Assembly: GCF_024710845.1 (NCBI RefSeq)
Contig: NZ_JANJTZ010000028.1
Span: 96,324 to 160,323 of the forward strand
From: Mesorhizobium sp.
Lineage (GTDB): Bacteria > Pseudomonadota > Alphaproteobacteria > Rhizobiales > Rhizobiaceae
DNA length: 64,000 nt
Direction: 5' to 3'
The translations under genes were made by a program, and so were the position numbers. The notes beneath the pieces are model-generated. The model was given only the letters and a program-made list of their open reading frames with translations, ran no database searches and was not told the origin of the DNA. Positions 41,172 through 53,415 of this stretch are shown here, in pieces (the stretch's first letter is position 1; every line of letters starts with the position of its first letter).

Positions 41172-42170
41172 ATGACGTCAAGCGACCAGAACGGAAACAG
41201 CGCCCCCGCCCCGCGGCGCGGCATGAGCCGCCGCTTCGCGTGGCTCGCCTTCGCGATCGTCGCCGCGATCGGGCTCTACACTGCCGGCTGGTTCTACCTT
41301 GCGGACAGGCTGGAGACGCACGTTGCCCAGGCGATCGGCAAGGCCCGCGGCCGCGGCGCGGAGGCCGATTGCACCAAGGCGCAGGCACGCGGCTATCCCT
41401 TCCGCATCGGCCTGTTCTGCGACGGCGTCGCCTATTCCGACCGCAAGGTCGGTGTCTCGCTCTCAGGCACCGGCCTGCGCAGCGCAGCCCAGATCTACCA
41501 GCCGAGCCGAATCGTCGGCGAGCTCGATAAGCTCTCCATCGACTTGGCCCGGGCCGGTATCGCCATCGACATGTCGGATCTGCGCTATTCGACCCGGCTC
41601 GCGAGCCCGCTGCCCGATCTGGTTTCGGTCGCCGGAAGCGGCCTTCTGGCCGCCGAGCTGTCGGGAACGAAACTGGCCGCCGCTTCGGCCGCCCAGGCGC
41701 ACATGCGTCCGCGCGGCCAGGATCTCGACCTCGCAGGCAGCGTGTCGCAGCTGCGCCTGGAAGCGCGGACCGGTGCCCCGCCCGATCTGCCCGCCCTGGA
41801 TGGCGCGTGGGATCTGACGCTGAAGCAGGGCGTTGCGCTCCTGCGGACGGGCGCCGACAGCCTGCGCGGACTGTCGACTGAAATCCGCAACGTGACCGTT
41901 ACGTCCGGCACCGCCGGCGTCAGTGTCTCCGGTCCCTTTGCGGTCGACGAGGCGGGCCTCGTTGACGCGACGCTGACAATCGCAATCACCGACCCCTCCA
42001 CGCTCATCTCCATCCTGCGGCGCGCATTTCCCGACATGCGCCCCCAGCTCGGCCAGGCTGAAGCTCTGCTGACCGCCATGGGCGACACGCCGCAGCTGCC
42101 GCTCTCGATCTCCAAGGGCGAGATGCGGATGGGCTTCTTCACGGTCGGCCGGATCCCGCCGCTGAACTGA
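41172..42170 (+). CDS. DUF2125-family protein
   Basis: A 332-residue protein with one N-terminal TM (about 23-45: FAWLAFAIVAAIGLYTAGWF). A long beta-rich extracytoplasmic domain of the DUF2125 family follows (Cys pair in GAEADCTKAQARGYPFRIG and LFCDGVAY). Alphaproteobacterial family of unknown function, likely in the cell envelope. It is convergent with the atp operon; a terminator hairpin lies between them. Confidence 0.78.
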   Translation: MTSSDQNGNSAPAPRRGMSRRFAWLAFAIVAAIGLYTAGWFYLADRLETHVAQAIGKARGRGAEADCTKAQARGYPFRIGLFCDGVAYSDRKVGVSLSGTGLRSAAQIYQPSRIVGELDKLSIDLARAGIAIDMSDLRYSTRLASPLPDLVSVAGSGLLAAELSGTKLAAASAAQAHMRPRGQDLDLAGSVSQLRLEARTGAPPDLPALDGAWDLTLKQGVALLRTGADSLRGLSTEIRNVTVTSGTAGVSVSGPFAVDEAGLVDATLTIAITDPSTLISILRRAFPDMRPQLGQAEALLTAMGDTPQLPLSISKGEMRMGFFTVGRIPPLN

Positions 42171-42182
42171 AAGGCGGACACG

Positions 42183-42207
42183 AAAAAGCCGGGCACAAGC
42201 CCGGCTT
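42183..42207 (-). terminator. Rho-independent terminator of the atp operon (bidirectional)
   Basis: AAGCCGGGC (42186-42194) and GCCCGGCTT (42199-42207) form a 9-bp stem with a 4-nt loop. On the minus strand the stem is followed by TTTTT (42187-42183), a good intrinsic terminator after atpC. The plus-strand reading also ends the DUF2125 transcript, with a weaker T-stretch. Confidence 0.85.
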
Positions 42208-42233
42208 CGGAAAGCTGTCGATGGATGAACGCC

Positions 42234-42632
42234 TCAGACCGCGTCGTGCAGCGTCGCGAGGTGGTTCAGGAACTCCTCGGCCTTGGTGCGATCCTCGTCG
42301 GTCTTGGCGTCGGCGAGGTCGTCCTTGGCGTCCTGGATGCGGCTCGCGAGGTCGGCCTTGTTGATGTCGGCGACGGGCACGGCCGATTCGGCCAGCAGGG
42401 TGCAGCCTTCCGGCAGGATGTCGGCGAAGCCGCCGAACACCACGTAGCGCTGCTCGGGGCCAGAAACCGGCTTCACGGTGACGACGCCGGGCTTGATGGT
42501 AGCCATCACCGGCGCGTGGTTGGCCATGACTGTCATCTCGCCTTCGGTCCCGGGGATGATCACCGACTCCACGAGCTCGGAGACCAGGAGCCGCTCCGGA
42601 GAAACGAGGTCGAACTTGAACGCTTCAGCCAT
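42234..42632 (-). CDS. atpC: ATP synthase F1 epsilon subunit
   Basis: A 132-residue epsilon subunit of F1. The N-terminal beta-sandwich (FDLVSPERLLVSELVESV and MTVMANHAPVMATIKPG) is clear. The helical C-terminus (DLASRIQDAKDDLADAK) can inhibit ATP hydrolysis. It is last in the atp operon, followed by a terminator, and separated from atpD by the small secreted-protein gene. Confidence 0.96.
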   Translation of the reverse strand: MAEAFKFDLVSPERLLVSELVESVIIPGTEGEMTVMANHAPVMATIKPGVVTVKPVSGPEQRYVVFGGFADILPEGCTLLAESAVPVADINKADLASRIQDAKDDLADAKTDEDRTKAEEFLNHLATLHDAV

Positions 42633-42659
42633 ATCGGTCAGCCTATCCGGTCCAGATGC

Positions 42660-43013
42660 TCAATTGTCGAACGTGATCGCGGTGAAGGCCGGGAATTCGC
42701 CCATCACGTTTCCGTCCGCGTCGGTCTGCTCGCCCATCTCGATCGTTACCGTGACGGCCCGCCCGACGAAATCGGCGGGCATCTCGGCCGTCTCGTTCCA
42801 TGCCTCGCACTCGGGCGCCGCACAGAGACCGGTCAGATCCTCACCGTCTTCGGTTCGGATCGTCAGGTAGCAGTTGTCGCCGCATTCGTAGAAGCCGATC
42901 CTGCCCGACACGACATCGGTGTCCATGCTGGCCCACGCAGGGGCAGGGACACCTAGCGTGACGATGAGCGCTGCAACATGCGGCGCCCATCCGAAGAGCA
43001 GGCCGGGCTTCAT
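42660..43013 (-). CDS. Small secreted cysteine-containing protein inserted between atpD and atpC
   Basis: A 117-residue protein with a signal peptide (hydrophobic core AALIVTLGVPAPA, cleavage near AWA-SMD). The mature part is acidic with two Cys pairs, ECGDNCYLTI (C-x3-C) and LCAAPECEAW (C-x4-C), which could form disulfides. AAGGGG lies upstream of the ATG at 43013. It sits 9 nt after atpD and 27 nt before atpC, so it is almost surely in the atp transcript. I do not recognise a family, and nothing links it to ATP synthase except position. Confidence 0.65.
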   Translation of the reverse strand: MKPGLLFGWAPHVAALIVTLGVPAPAWASMDTDVVSGRIGFYECGDNCYLTIRTEDGEDLTGLCAAPECEAWNETAEMPADFVGRAVTVTIEMGEQTDADGNVMGEFPAFTAITFDN

Positions 43014-43022
43014 ACGTGCCCC

Positions 43023-45561
<2,539 letters not shown>

Positions 45562-45582
45562 GCGGCGCTATCCACTACCGTT

Positions 45583-47112
45583 TCAGGCGAAGGTCTTGGC
45601 GAACGTGTCGATGCCCGCCTTGAGCTTCTCGCGAGTGCCGTCGGTGATCTGCTTGTCGGTGCGAATGGCGTCGAGGACTTCCTTGCCCTCGGAACGCATG
45701 TAGCCGAGCAGGCCCTGTTCGAACGCGCCGACGCGGTTGAGCGGCAGCTTGTCGAGGTAGCCGTTGACGCCGGCAAAGATCACCGCGACCTGCTCTTCCG
45801 TCTTCAGCGGCGAGAACTGCGGCTGCTTCAGAAGCTCCGTCAGGCGCGCGCCGCGGTTGAGCAGGCGCTGCGTCGACGCATCGAGGTCGGAGCCGAACTG
45901 GGCGAAGGCGGCCATCTCGCGATACTGCGCGAGCTCGCCCTTGATCGAGCCGGCGACCTGCTTCATCGCCTTGATCTGCGCGGCGGAGCCGACGCGGGAC
46001 ACCGAGAGACCGACGTTCACCGCCGGGCGGATGCCCTGGAAGAACAGGTTGGTCTCGAGGAAGATCTGGCCGTCGGTGATCGAGATCACGTTGGTCGGGA
46101 TGTAGGCCGACACGTCGTTGGCCTGCGTCTCGATGACCGGAAGAGCGGTCAGCGAACCGGCGCCGTTGTCGTCGTTGAGCTTCGCGGCGCGCTCGAGCAG
46201 GCGCGAATGCAGGAAGAACACGTCGCCCGGATAGGCTTCGCGGCCCGGCGGGCGGCGCAGCAGCAGCGACATCTGGCGATAGGCGACGGCCTGCTTCGAC
46301 AGGTCGTCATAGCCGATCAGCGCGTGCATGCCGTTGTCGCGGAAATACTCGCCCATGGCGCAGCCGGCGAACGGCGCGATGAACTGCATCGGCGCCGGAT
46401 CGGACGCGGTGGCGGCGATGATAATCGAATATTCGAGCGCGCCGCGCTCTTCGAGCACCTTCACGAACTGCGCGACGGTCGAGCGCTTCTGGCCGACGGC
46501 GACGTAGACGCAGTAGAGCTTTTCCTTGTCCGGACCAGTGGTGTGGATCGCCTTCTGGTTCAGGATCGTGTCGAGGATGATGGCAGTCTTGCCGGTCTGG
46601 CGGTCGCCGATGACCAGCTCGCGCTGGCCGCGGCCGACCGGGATGAGCGCGTCGATGGCCTTGAGGCCGGTCGACATCGGCTCGTGCACCGACTTGCGCG
46701 GAATGATGCCGGGCGCCTTGACGTCGACGCGGCGGCGTTCGGCCGCGACGATCGGGCCCTTGCCGTCGATCGGGTTGCCGAGCGCGTCGACCACGCGGCC
46801 GAGGAGGCCCGGACCGACCGGGACGTCGACGATCGCGCCGGTACGCTTGACGGTGTCGCCTTCCTTGATGTCGCGGTCGGCGCCGAAGATGACGACGCCG
46901 ACATTGTCGGTTTCGAGGTTGAGCGCCATGCCGCGGATGCCGCCGGGGAATTCGACCATCTCGCCGGCCTGGACGTTGTCCAGACCGTAGACGCGGGCGA
47001 TACCGTCACCGACCGACAGAACCTGACCGACCTCCGAAACTTCGGCTTCCTTGCCGAAATTCTTGATCTGGTCCTTGAGAATTGCGGAAATTTCCGCGGC
47101 GCGGATGTCCAT
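45583..47112 (-). CDS. atpA: ATP synthase F1 alpha subunit
   Basis: The 509-residue non-catalytic nucleotide-binding F1 subunit. Walker A is GDRQTGKTA, the arginine-finger region is [13 protein letters not shown], and the N-terminus ([16 protein letters not shown]) is canonical. The ATG at 47112 overlaps the atpH stop, and atpG follows after 21 nt. Confidence 0.97.
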   Translation of the reverse strand: MDIRAAEISAILKDQIKNFGKEAEVSEVGQVLSVGDGIARVYGLDNVQAGEMVEFPGGIRGMALNLETDNVGVVIFGADRDIKEGDTVKRTGAIVDVPVGPGLLGRVVDALGNPIDGKGPIVAAERRRVDVKAPGIIPRKSVHEPMSTGLKAIDALIPVGRGQRELVIGDRQTGKTAIILDTILNQKAIHTTGPDKEKLYCVYVAVGQKRSTVAQFVKVLEERGALEYSIIIAATASDPAPMQFIAPFAGCAMGEYFRDNGMHALIGYDDLSKQAVAYRQMSLLLRRPPGREAYPGDVFFLHSRLLERAAKLNDDNGAGSLTALPVIETQANDVSAYIPTNVISITDGQIFLETNLFFQGIRPAVNVGLSVSRVGSAAQIKAMKQVAGSIKGELAQYREMAAFAQFGSDLDASTQRLLNRGARLTELLKQPQFSPLKTEEQVAVIFAGVNGYLDKLPLNRVGAFEQGLLGYMRSEGKEVLDAIRTDKQITDGTREKLKAGIDTFAKTFA

Positions 47113-47672
47113 CAGCCGACCTCTTTAAGTGCGAGCTTGAGCGAATTGAGTTTGGTGCGCAGCGAGGTGTCGATCTGGCGCGAGCCGATCTTGACCACCA
47201 TGCCACCGAGAAGGGAGGGATCGACCGTCAGGGACATCGTGACGTCCTTGCCGGCGACAGCCTTGAGCGCCGTCTTGAGTTCGGCCTGCTGTGCTGCCGT
47301 GAGCGAATGCGCGGAGGTGACCTCGGCCGCCACTTCGCCGCGATGCTCCGCTGCGATCTCGCGGAAGGCGCGGATCATTCCGGGCACCGCGAACAGGCGG
47401 CGGTTCTGTGCCACGACGCGCAGGAAATTGCCCGTCAGCGCCGAGAAGCCGGCCTTCTTTGCGATCGCGGAAATGGCGTTGTACTGTTCATCGGACGAGA
47501 ACACCGGGCTCTCGACGAGGCGCTTCAGGTCGGCACTGCCGGCGAGCATCGTCTCGAAGCTCGCGAGATCCTTCTCGACCGCTGCGATCGTCTTAGTCTC
47601 GGCCGCGAGCTCGAACAGCGAGCCCGCATATCTTTCCGCAACGCCGGAGATGGTCGAACCAGACTTTGCCAC
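47112..47672 (-). CDS. atpH: ATP synthase F1 delta subunit
   Basis: The 186-residue stator subunit linking F1 to the peripheral stalk. It starts [20 protein letters not shown]; the C-terminal domain ends [20 protein letters not shown], the delta/OSCP signature. First gene of the atpHAGDC operon; the F0 genes (atpIBEF) are elsewhere, as usual in Alphaproteobacteria. Confidence 0.95.
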   Translation of the reverse strand: MAKSGSTISGVAERYAGSLFELAAETKTIAAVEKDLASFETMLAGSADLKRLVESPVFSSDEQYNAISAIAKKAGFSALTGNFLRVVAQNRRLFAVPGMIRAFREIAAEHRGEVAAEVTSAHSLTAAQQAELKTALKAVAGKDVTMSLTVDPSLLGGMVVKIGSRQIDTSLRTKLNSLKLALKEVG

Positions 47673-47734
47673 AGATCGTCTTTTCTCTAGCCTGAGAGGC
47701 GCAAGGATTATCCGCTGGAGTATGACACTCTGGC

Positions 47735-47763
47735 TAAATCATTGGCCTTGTTGATTTTTTCAA
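47735..47763 (-). promoter_or_regulatory. Candidate promoter of the atp operon
   Basis: On the minus strand TTGAAA (47763-47758) and GATTTA (47740-47735) are 17 nt apart, about 60 nt upstream of atpH. The -10 is a weak match, so this is a candidate only. Confidence 0.4.
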
Positions 47764-47899
47764 CCCGGAAGCGTGGCCTTGCCGCATCCCCCGGCCAAAA
47801 GTCGATTGCCGTCTAGCACAGGCATTCCGGAGTCGCAACACGCCGTGGCGCGTGGTTTTGCGGCAGTTTTGTCGCAGTTGCCCCTACATTCGCAGACGC

Positions 47900-48295
47900 T
47901 CAGGGAACGAGCCCGAACGCGAAGGCGAGCGGCAGCGCTGCGAGCACGATCTCGACCGCCACGGAAACCCAGTTGTAGAGGGTGTTGCCCCTGTCGGACA
48001 TCATCGAGACGATGCGCCCGAACACGGTCAGCGCCCAGGACACGCCGAGCGCGATATAGAGCATCGGCTGTGCGAAGAGGATGCAGCAAAGGCCGAGGCC
48101 AAGATAGAAGCCCGACATCGTCGCCCGGGCCTCGGACAATGCCTCGGGATGGTCCGGCGTCGTCTGCAGGCGCAGCAGGCGCAGCGACAGGCCGGGCGCG
48201 AAGAGCAGGATCAGCCCGAACAGAACCGTGATGACCGCCGACGACCAGGCCAGCCACTCGCCTTGGCTGAATGGCCAGGGAAATGCGAATTCCAT
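47900..48295 (-). CDS. Small integral membrane protein (DUF4345-like)
   Basis: A 131-residue protein with four hydrophobic segments (about 17-36, 60-78, 80-98 and 108-128). The middle (ATMSGFYLGLGLCCILFAQP) resembles DUF4345 small membrane proteins. Function unknown. It lies upstream of the atp operon on the same strand but behind the atp promoter candidate, so it is probably transcribed separately. Confidence 0.6.
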   Translation of the reverse strand: MEFAFPWPFSQGEWLAWSSAVITVLFGLILLFAPGLSLRLLRLQTTPDHPEALSEARATMSGFYLGLGLCCILFAQPMLYIALGVSWALTVFGRIVSMMSDRGNTLYNWVSVAVEIVLAALPLAFAFGLVP

Positions 48296-48390
48296 TGCAC
48301 TAGCTCCGCCTGAAACAGCGTACTCTTCTGACAGAAGGCGCGGACCGGCGCTAGATCATCAGCCTGCGCTCAGTCCGCTTTTGCAGGCTG

Positions 48391-49476
48391 TTACCCCGCG
48401 ATCTGGCGTGTCCAGCCATAGTCGTCGGCGACCGTGCCGCGCTGGATGCCGGTCAGTCTGGCGCGCAACTGGGTCGTGACCTCGCCGTCGCCGGAATTGC
48501 CGATGGCGAACTCGCCGCCGCGATACTTCACCTTGCCGATGCCGGCGACGACCGCAGCCGTGCCGCAGGCGAAGGCTTCACGCATCTTTCCCGAGCGGGC
48601 GTCGGCCTGCCACTGGTCGAAGGAGTAGAGCTGTTCCTTGACGGTGTAGCCGGCCTCTTCCGCAAGCTTGATGATGGAGGCGCGGGTGATACCCGGCAGG
48701 ATGGTGCCGAGCTTCGGCGTCACGATGGTTTTGTCGTCCATGACGAAGAAGACGTTCATGCCGCCCAGTTCATCGACATATTTGCGCTCGACCGCGTCGA
48801 GGAAGACGACTTGGTCGCAGCCGTTGGCGAAAGCTTCCTGGGTGGCCGAAAGGCTGGCGGCATAGTTGCCGCCGCATTTGGCCTCGCCGGTTCCGCCGGG
48901 CGCCGCACGCGAAAACTCCTCCGAGACCCACACCGAGACGGTCTTGAACCCGCCTTTGAAATAGGCGCCGACCGGGCATCCGATGACGCAGAAGATATAT
49001 TCATTGGCCGGACGCACCCCGAGGAAGGCTTCGGTGGCGAACATGAAGGGACGCAGGTAGTAGCTGCCTTCGCCGCCCGGAACCCAGTCGGCATCGACCT
49101 TCACGAGCTCCTCGACCGCGGCGATAAAAACGTCTTCGGGCAGCTCCGGCATCGCCATGCGCTTTGCCGAGGCATTGAGACGGCGCGCGTTCTGTTCCGG
49201 CCGGAACAGGGCAAAGCCACCGTCCGGCAGGCGGTAGGCCTTCATGCCCTCGAAGATCTCCTGCGCGTAGTGAAGCACTGCTGCTGCAGGATCGATCTGG
49301 AACGGCTCGCGGGCGCGCACCTGCGCCTGATGCCAACCCTTGTCCGGCGTCCACTTGATCGTCACCATGTGGTCGGAAAACACCTTGCCGAACCCAGGAT
49401 CGGCCATCAGCGCCGCGCGCCTCTCCGGCGATGTCGGCGATTTGTGCGGGACTTTCTCGAAGGCGATGTCCGTCAT
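48391..49476 (-). CDS. ilvE: Branched-chain amino-acid aminotransferase
   Basis: A 361-residue class-IV PLP aminotransferase interconverting Leu/Ile/Val and their 2-oxo acids. Family features are HYAQEIFEGMKAYR, the PLP-Lys region VVFLDAVERKYVDELGG, the phosphate-loop LGTILPGITRASII and the C-terminal ACGTAAVV. The ATG at 49476 (MTDIAFEKVPHK) is the natural start; a longer frame adds a basic leader. Only the lower-confidence point is which of several class-IV paralogues it is. Confidence 0.92.
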   Translation of the reverse strand: MTDIAFEKVPHKSPTSPERRAALMADPGFGKVFSDHMVTIKWTPDKGWHQAQVRAREPFQIDPAAAVLHYAQEIFEGMKAYRLPDGGFALFRPEQNARRLNASAKRMAMPELPEDVFIAAVEELVKVDADWVPGGEGSYYLRPFMFATEAFLGVRPANEYIFCVIGCPVGAYFKGGFKTVSVWVSEEFSRAAPGGTGEAKCGGNYAASLSATQEAFANGCDQVVFLDAVERKYVDELGGMNVFFVMDDKTIVTPKLGTILPGITRASIIKLAEEAGYTVKEQLYSFDQWQADARSGKMREAFACGTAAVVAGIGKVKYRGGEFAIGNSGDGEVTTQLRARLTGIQRGTVADDYGWTRQIAG

Positions 49477-49614
49477 GGCGTCTCTCCCGACCTGCGTCTG
49501 GCCGGCCCCCAGTGACGCCGTCGCGCAAGTTCGGCGCCTAGATAAATCCAAATCGCGCCCGTCGACAAGAGCAATGTCAGCCTTGCTGACCTATTTTTCT
49601 GCGAGGACAGGCCC

Positions 49615-51798
49615 TTACAGGAAACTCTGCGGGTCGATATCCACCTGCACCCTCACACTTCCGCGCACCTTCGGCCCCTCGGCGAGCATTTTGCGTACGA
49701 ACCCCTGAAGGTACGACTTCCGCTCGCCCTGCACCAGCAACCTGAAGCGATGCCTGCCTCCGATCAGCGACAGCGGCGCCTCGGCCGGGCCCAGCACGTG
49801 GATATCGGCGGCCTCGGGCGCGGCGCGGCGCAGCCCGCGCGCATGGCTCTCGGCCTCCGCGCGCGTCGCCGCGCTGACGATGATCCCGGCGAGCCGGCCG
49901 AAGGGCGGCAGGCCGGCGCGTTCGCGCTCGGCGATCTCGCGTTCGTAGAAGCTTTCCGCGTTGCCCGAGACGATCGCCCGCATCACCGGATGGTCCGGCT
50001 GGTAGGTCTGCAGCAGGCCCCGGCTCTTCTTGCCGGTGCGCCCGGCGCGGCCGGTGACCTGGCTCAGCAGCTGGAACGTCCGCTCCGCCGCACGCGGGTC
50101 GCCGTTGGCAAGGCCGAGGTCGGCGTCGACCACGCCCACCAGCGTCATGTTCGGGAAGTTGTGCCCCTTGGCGACCAGCTGCGTGCCGATGACGATGTCG
50201 GCCTCGCCCTTCGCCACCGCCTCCAGCTCGAGCCTGAGCCGCCTCACCCCGCCGACGAGGTCCGACGACAGCACGATCGTGCGCGCATCGGGGAAATGCG
50301 CCACGACCTCCTCGGCGATGCGCTCGACGCCAGGCCCGCAGGCGACGAGATGGTCGAGCGTGCCGCATTCGGGACAGGCTTCCGGCTTCTTCTCCGTGTG
50401 GCCGCACTGGTGGCAGACGAGCTGACCGCGGAACCGGTGCTCGACCAGCCAGGACGAGCAATCCGGGCACTGGAAACGGTGGCCGCAGACCCGGCAGAGC
50501 GTCAGCGGCGCGTAACCGCGCCGGTTGAGGAACAGCAGCGACTGCTCCTCTTTCTCCAGCGTCCGCCGTATCGCCTCGATCAGCGGCGGTGACAGGAAGC
50601 CGCCCCGCGCGGGCGGATTGCGCCGCATGTCGATCGCCGAAAGCTCGGGCAGCGCCGCCTCCGCATAGCGCGCCGGCAGCGCCACGCGCGCATAGCGCCC
50701 GGTTTGCGCGTTGACCCGCGTCTCGACGGACGGCGTGGCCGACGACAGGATAATCGGGAAATTGCCGATATGGCCGCGCACCACGGCCATGTCGCGCGCA
50801 TTGTAGAAGACGCGGTCCTCCTGCTTGAAGGCCGGATCGTGCTCCTCGTCGACGACAATCAGGCCGAGTTCGTTGAACGGCAGGAACAGCGCCGAGCGCG
50901 CGCCAGCCACCACCCGCACCTGGCCTTCCGCCACCTGCCGCCAGACGCGCTCGCGCATTCTCGGAGCCAGATCCGAATGCCATTCCGCCGGTTTCGCCCC
51001 GAAGCGCTGCTGGAAGCGTTCGAGGAAGGCGTGCGTCAGCGCGATCTCCGGCAGCAGCACCAGCACCTGTCGTCCGGCCTCGACCGCCGCGGCGATCGCC
51101 TCGAAATAGACCTCGGTCTTGCCCGATCCGGTGACGCCGTCGAGCAGCGTGACCGAATAGCCCCCGGCCCTGACCGACGCGGCGAGCTGGTCTGCCGCCG
51201 CCCGCTGGTCCGGGTTGAGATCCTGGCTCGCAAAGGTGGGATCGGGCGGCGCGACCACCGGGCGAGGCGGCAGAAGCGTGTCCTCGAACACGCCCTGCGC
51301 CCGCATGCCGTCGATCACGGCGGGCGTGACCCCTGCCGCATGCGCCAGCCCCGACCGCGTCCAGGCAAAGCCGTCGCCGACCAGCTCCATCACCCGCCGG
51401 CGCGCGTCGGTCATCCGGTCCGGCGCGGTTCCGGTCGGCTTCAGCCCCTCGATCCAGGGTTCGGGATCGAAAGCCGCCGGTGCGCGCAGCGCCATGCGCG
51501 CGGCAAGGCCGGGCGGCGACAGCGTGTAGTCCGCCACCCAGTCGATGAAGCGGCGCATGTCCTGTGACAGCGGCGGACAGTCGAAGGCCTGGGTGATCGG
51601 CCTGAGCTTCTTCGGATCGACGCTGCCGGGATCGGCGTCCCACACCACGCCGGCCACTTCGCGGGGCCCCAGCGGCACCTGCACGATCGATCCGGGCCCC
51701 ACCTGCATCCCGTCCGGCACGGCATAGGTGTACGGCCGCTCGGCCGGCATCGGCACAAGCACCGCCGCCGTTCTGGGTCGTGGCGAATCTCTGTTCAT
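49615..51798 (-). CDS. priA: Primosomal protein N' (replication restart helicase PriA)
   Basis: A 727-residue superfamily-2 helicase that reloads the replisome at stalled forks. The N-terminal DNA-binding domain (PYTYAVP then VGPGSIVQVPLGPREVAG) is followed by Walker A DGVTGSGKTEVY, the DEEH box IVVDEEHD, and SSATPSVET. Two zinc-binding Cys clusters follow (CRVCGHRFQCPDC and CHQCGHTE with CPECG). The motif V/VI region includes QVTGRAGRTGKK. It neighbours the atp region and the transaldolase-like gene, a common rhizobial setting. Confidence 0.96.
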   Translation of the reverse strand: MNRDSPRPRTAAVLVPMPAERPYTYAVPDGMQVGPGSIVQVPLGPREVAGVVWDADPGSVDPKKLRPITQAFDCPPLSQDMRRFIDWVADYTLSPPGLAARMALRAPAAFDPEPWIEGLKPTGTAPDRMTDARRRVMELVGDGFAWTRSGLAHAAGVTPAVIDGMRAQGVFEDTLLPPRPVVAPPDPTFASQDLNPDQRAAADQLAASVRAGGYSVTLLDGVTGSGKTEVYFEAIAAAVEAGRQVLVLLPEIALTHAFLERFQQRFGAKPAEWHSDLAPRMRERVWRQVAEGQVRVVAGARSALFLPFNELGLIVVDEEHDPAFKQEDRVFYNARDMAVVRGHIGNFPIILSSATPSVETRVNAQTGRYARVALPARYAEAALPELSAIDMRRNPPARGGFLSPPLIEAIRRTLEKEEQSLLFLNRRGYAPLTLCRVCGHRFQCPDCSSWLVEHRFRGQLVCHQCGHTEKKPEACPECGTLDHLVACGPGVERIAEEVVAHFPDARTIVLSSDLVGGVRRLRLELEAVAKGEADIVIGTQLVAKGHNFPNMTLVGVVDADLGLANGDPRAAERTFQLLSQVTGRAGRTGKKSRGLLQTYQPDHPVMRAIVSGNAESFYEREIAERERAGLPPFGRLAGIIVSAATRAEAESHARGLRRAAPEAADIHVLGPAEAPLSLIGGRHRFRLLVQGERKSYLQGFVRKMLAEGPKVRGSVRVQVDIDPQSFL

Positions 51799-51924
51799 GG
51801 CGCGTGACCTTGCATTGAGTTTCGGCTAGAGCAAAGGCCGATCAAAGGCGGCTGTGCCGTCGAAGGGCGGGCTGACCCGCCCCAGGCCGCGACCACGCCG
51901 GCCACAGAATTGAAGGAGACGGCC

Positions 51925-52578
51925 ATGAAGTTCTTTGTCGACACCGCGGATGTGAAGGACATCCGCGAACTCAACGATCTCGGTCTGCTCGACGGAGTGA
52001 CCACCAACCCGTCGCTGATCCTGAAGTCGGGTCGCGACATCATGGAAGTCACCAAGGAGATCTGCGGCATCGTCGAAGGTCCCGTCTCGGCCGAAGTCAC
52101 CGCGATGGACTACGCGGAGATCATGCGCGAGGCCGACGTCCTGTCGAAAATCGCCGACAACATCTGCATCAAGCTGCCGCTCACCCTAGACGGTCTCAAG
52201 GCCTGCAAGGCGCTGACCTCGGACGGCCGCCAGACCAATGTCACGCTCTGCTTCTCGGCAAACCAGGCGCTGCTCGCCGCAAAGGCTGGCGCAACCTTCA
52301 TCTCGCCCTTCATCGGCCGCCTCGACGACATGGGCTTCGACGGCGTCGAGCTGATCGCCGAGATCCGCCACATCTACGACAATTACGGCTTCGACACCGA
52401 GATCCTCGCCGCCTCGATCCGCACCCCGGACCACGTCAAGCGCGTGGCGCTCATCGGCGCCGACGTCGCCACGATTCCGCCGGCGACGCTCAAGGCGCTG
52501 GTCAAGCACCCGCTCACCGACAAGGGGCTGGAGCAGTTCCTGGCGGACTGGGCCAAGACCGGCCAGAAGATCGGCTGA
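51925..52578 (+). CDS. fsa: Transaldolase-like / fructose-6-phosphate aldolase (FSA family)
   Basis: A 217-residue Schiff-base aldolase, the short transaldolase type. It opens [16 protein letters not shown] and has TTNPSLI. The Schiff-base Lys lies in ICIKLPLT and the phosphate region in IRTPDHVKR. Whether it acts as a transaldolase or a fructose-6-phosphate aldolase cannot be told from sequence. GAAGGAGAC precedes the ATG at 51925. It ends 6 nt before the MhpD-like gene. Confidence 0.85.
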   Translation: MKFFVDTADVKDIRELNDLGLLDGVTTNPSLILKSGRDIMEVTKEICGIVEGPVSAEVTAMDYAEIMREADVLSKIADNICIKLPLTLDGLKACKALTSDGRQTNVTLCFSANQALLAAKAGATFISPFIGRLDDMGFDGVELIAEIRHIYDNYGFDTEILAASIRTPDHVKRVALIGADVATIPPATLKALVKHPLTDKGLEQFLADWAKTGQKIG

Positions 52579-52584
52579 CGCTCC

Positions 52585-53394
52585 ATGCGTCCGGTCGCCG
52601 ACATCGCCCGCGAGGTTCTGTCGGCACTGGACGACTGCCGGCAGATTGCGCCGTTCACCGGCCGGGACGGGGGTCTCGAAACGCACCGGGCGCAGGCCGT
52701 TGCCCGCGAACTGGCCCGTCTGCGCGAGGCTCGCGGCCTGCGCAAGGTCGGCCGCAAGATCGGCTTCACCAATCGGGGCATCTGGCCGGAATACGATGTC
52801 TGGGCGCCGATCTGGGGCGACATGTGGGACGCGACCGTCCACGATGTCTTGGCCGGCCATGAGGTCTCGATCGGGCACCTGTCCCAGCCGCGCATCGAAC
52901 CCGAGATCGTCATCGGCCTGGAAGGCGACCTTGAGCCGGGCATGGACGTCGAGGCGATCGCCGAGCGGATCGGCTGGGTCGCGCACGGATTCGAGATCGT
53001 CCAGTCGGTCTTTCCCGACTGGCGTTTCCGCGCGGCCGACTGCATCGCCGACGGAGCCCTTCACGGGATGCTCCTCGTAGGTCCTCGTCGCCCCATACCT
53101 TACGCCGGCCGTTCCGCGTTGCCGCCGGCGCTGGCGGCATTGACCATCTCCCTCGCCCGGGACGGCGTGGAGATGGACCGGGGTCTCGGCACCAACGTGC
53201 TGGACGGACCGGTAAAGGCGCTCTCCCACCTCGTCGCCGCGCTCGCCGAGGACCCGGACGAGCCTCCCGTCCGCGCCGGCGACATGGTCTCGACCGGGAC
53301 GATCACGCGTGCTCTTCCCATCACGCGTGGAGAGCGTTGGCAAACGATCGTCGGGAACTACGATCTGCCGGGCATGGACGTCACCTTCGTCTGA
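52585..53394 (+). CDS. 2-keto-4-pentenoate hydratase (MhpD)-like protein
   Basis: A 269-residue protein of the hydratase/decarboxylase (FAH-like) family. The metal-site segment is IEPEIVIGLEGDL, with the family wording RKIGFTNRG and GAALHGMLLVG-like (GALHGMLLVG). These enzymes act in aromatic meta-cleavage, but the gene is not near ring-cleavage genes here. The substrate is therefore unknown. The ATG is 6 nt after fsa, so they are co-transcribed. Confidence 0.75.
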   Translation: MRPVADIAREVLSALDDCRQIAPFTGRDGGLETHRAQAVARELARLREARGLRKVGRKIGFTNRGIWPEYDVWAPIWGDMWDATVHDVLAGHEVSIGHLSQPRIEPEIVIGLEGDLEPGMDVEAIAERIGWVAHGFEIVQSVFPDWRFRAADCIADGALHGMLLVGPRRPIPYAGRSALPPALAALTISLARDGVEMDRGLGTNVLDGPVKALSHLVAALAEDPDEPPVRAGDMVSTGTITRALPITRGERWQTIVGNYDLPGMDVTFV

Positions 53395-53415
53395 TCCGGG
53401 ATCAGTCCGGGCGTC

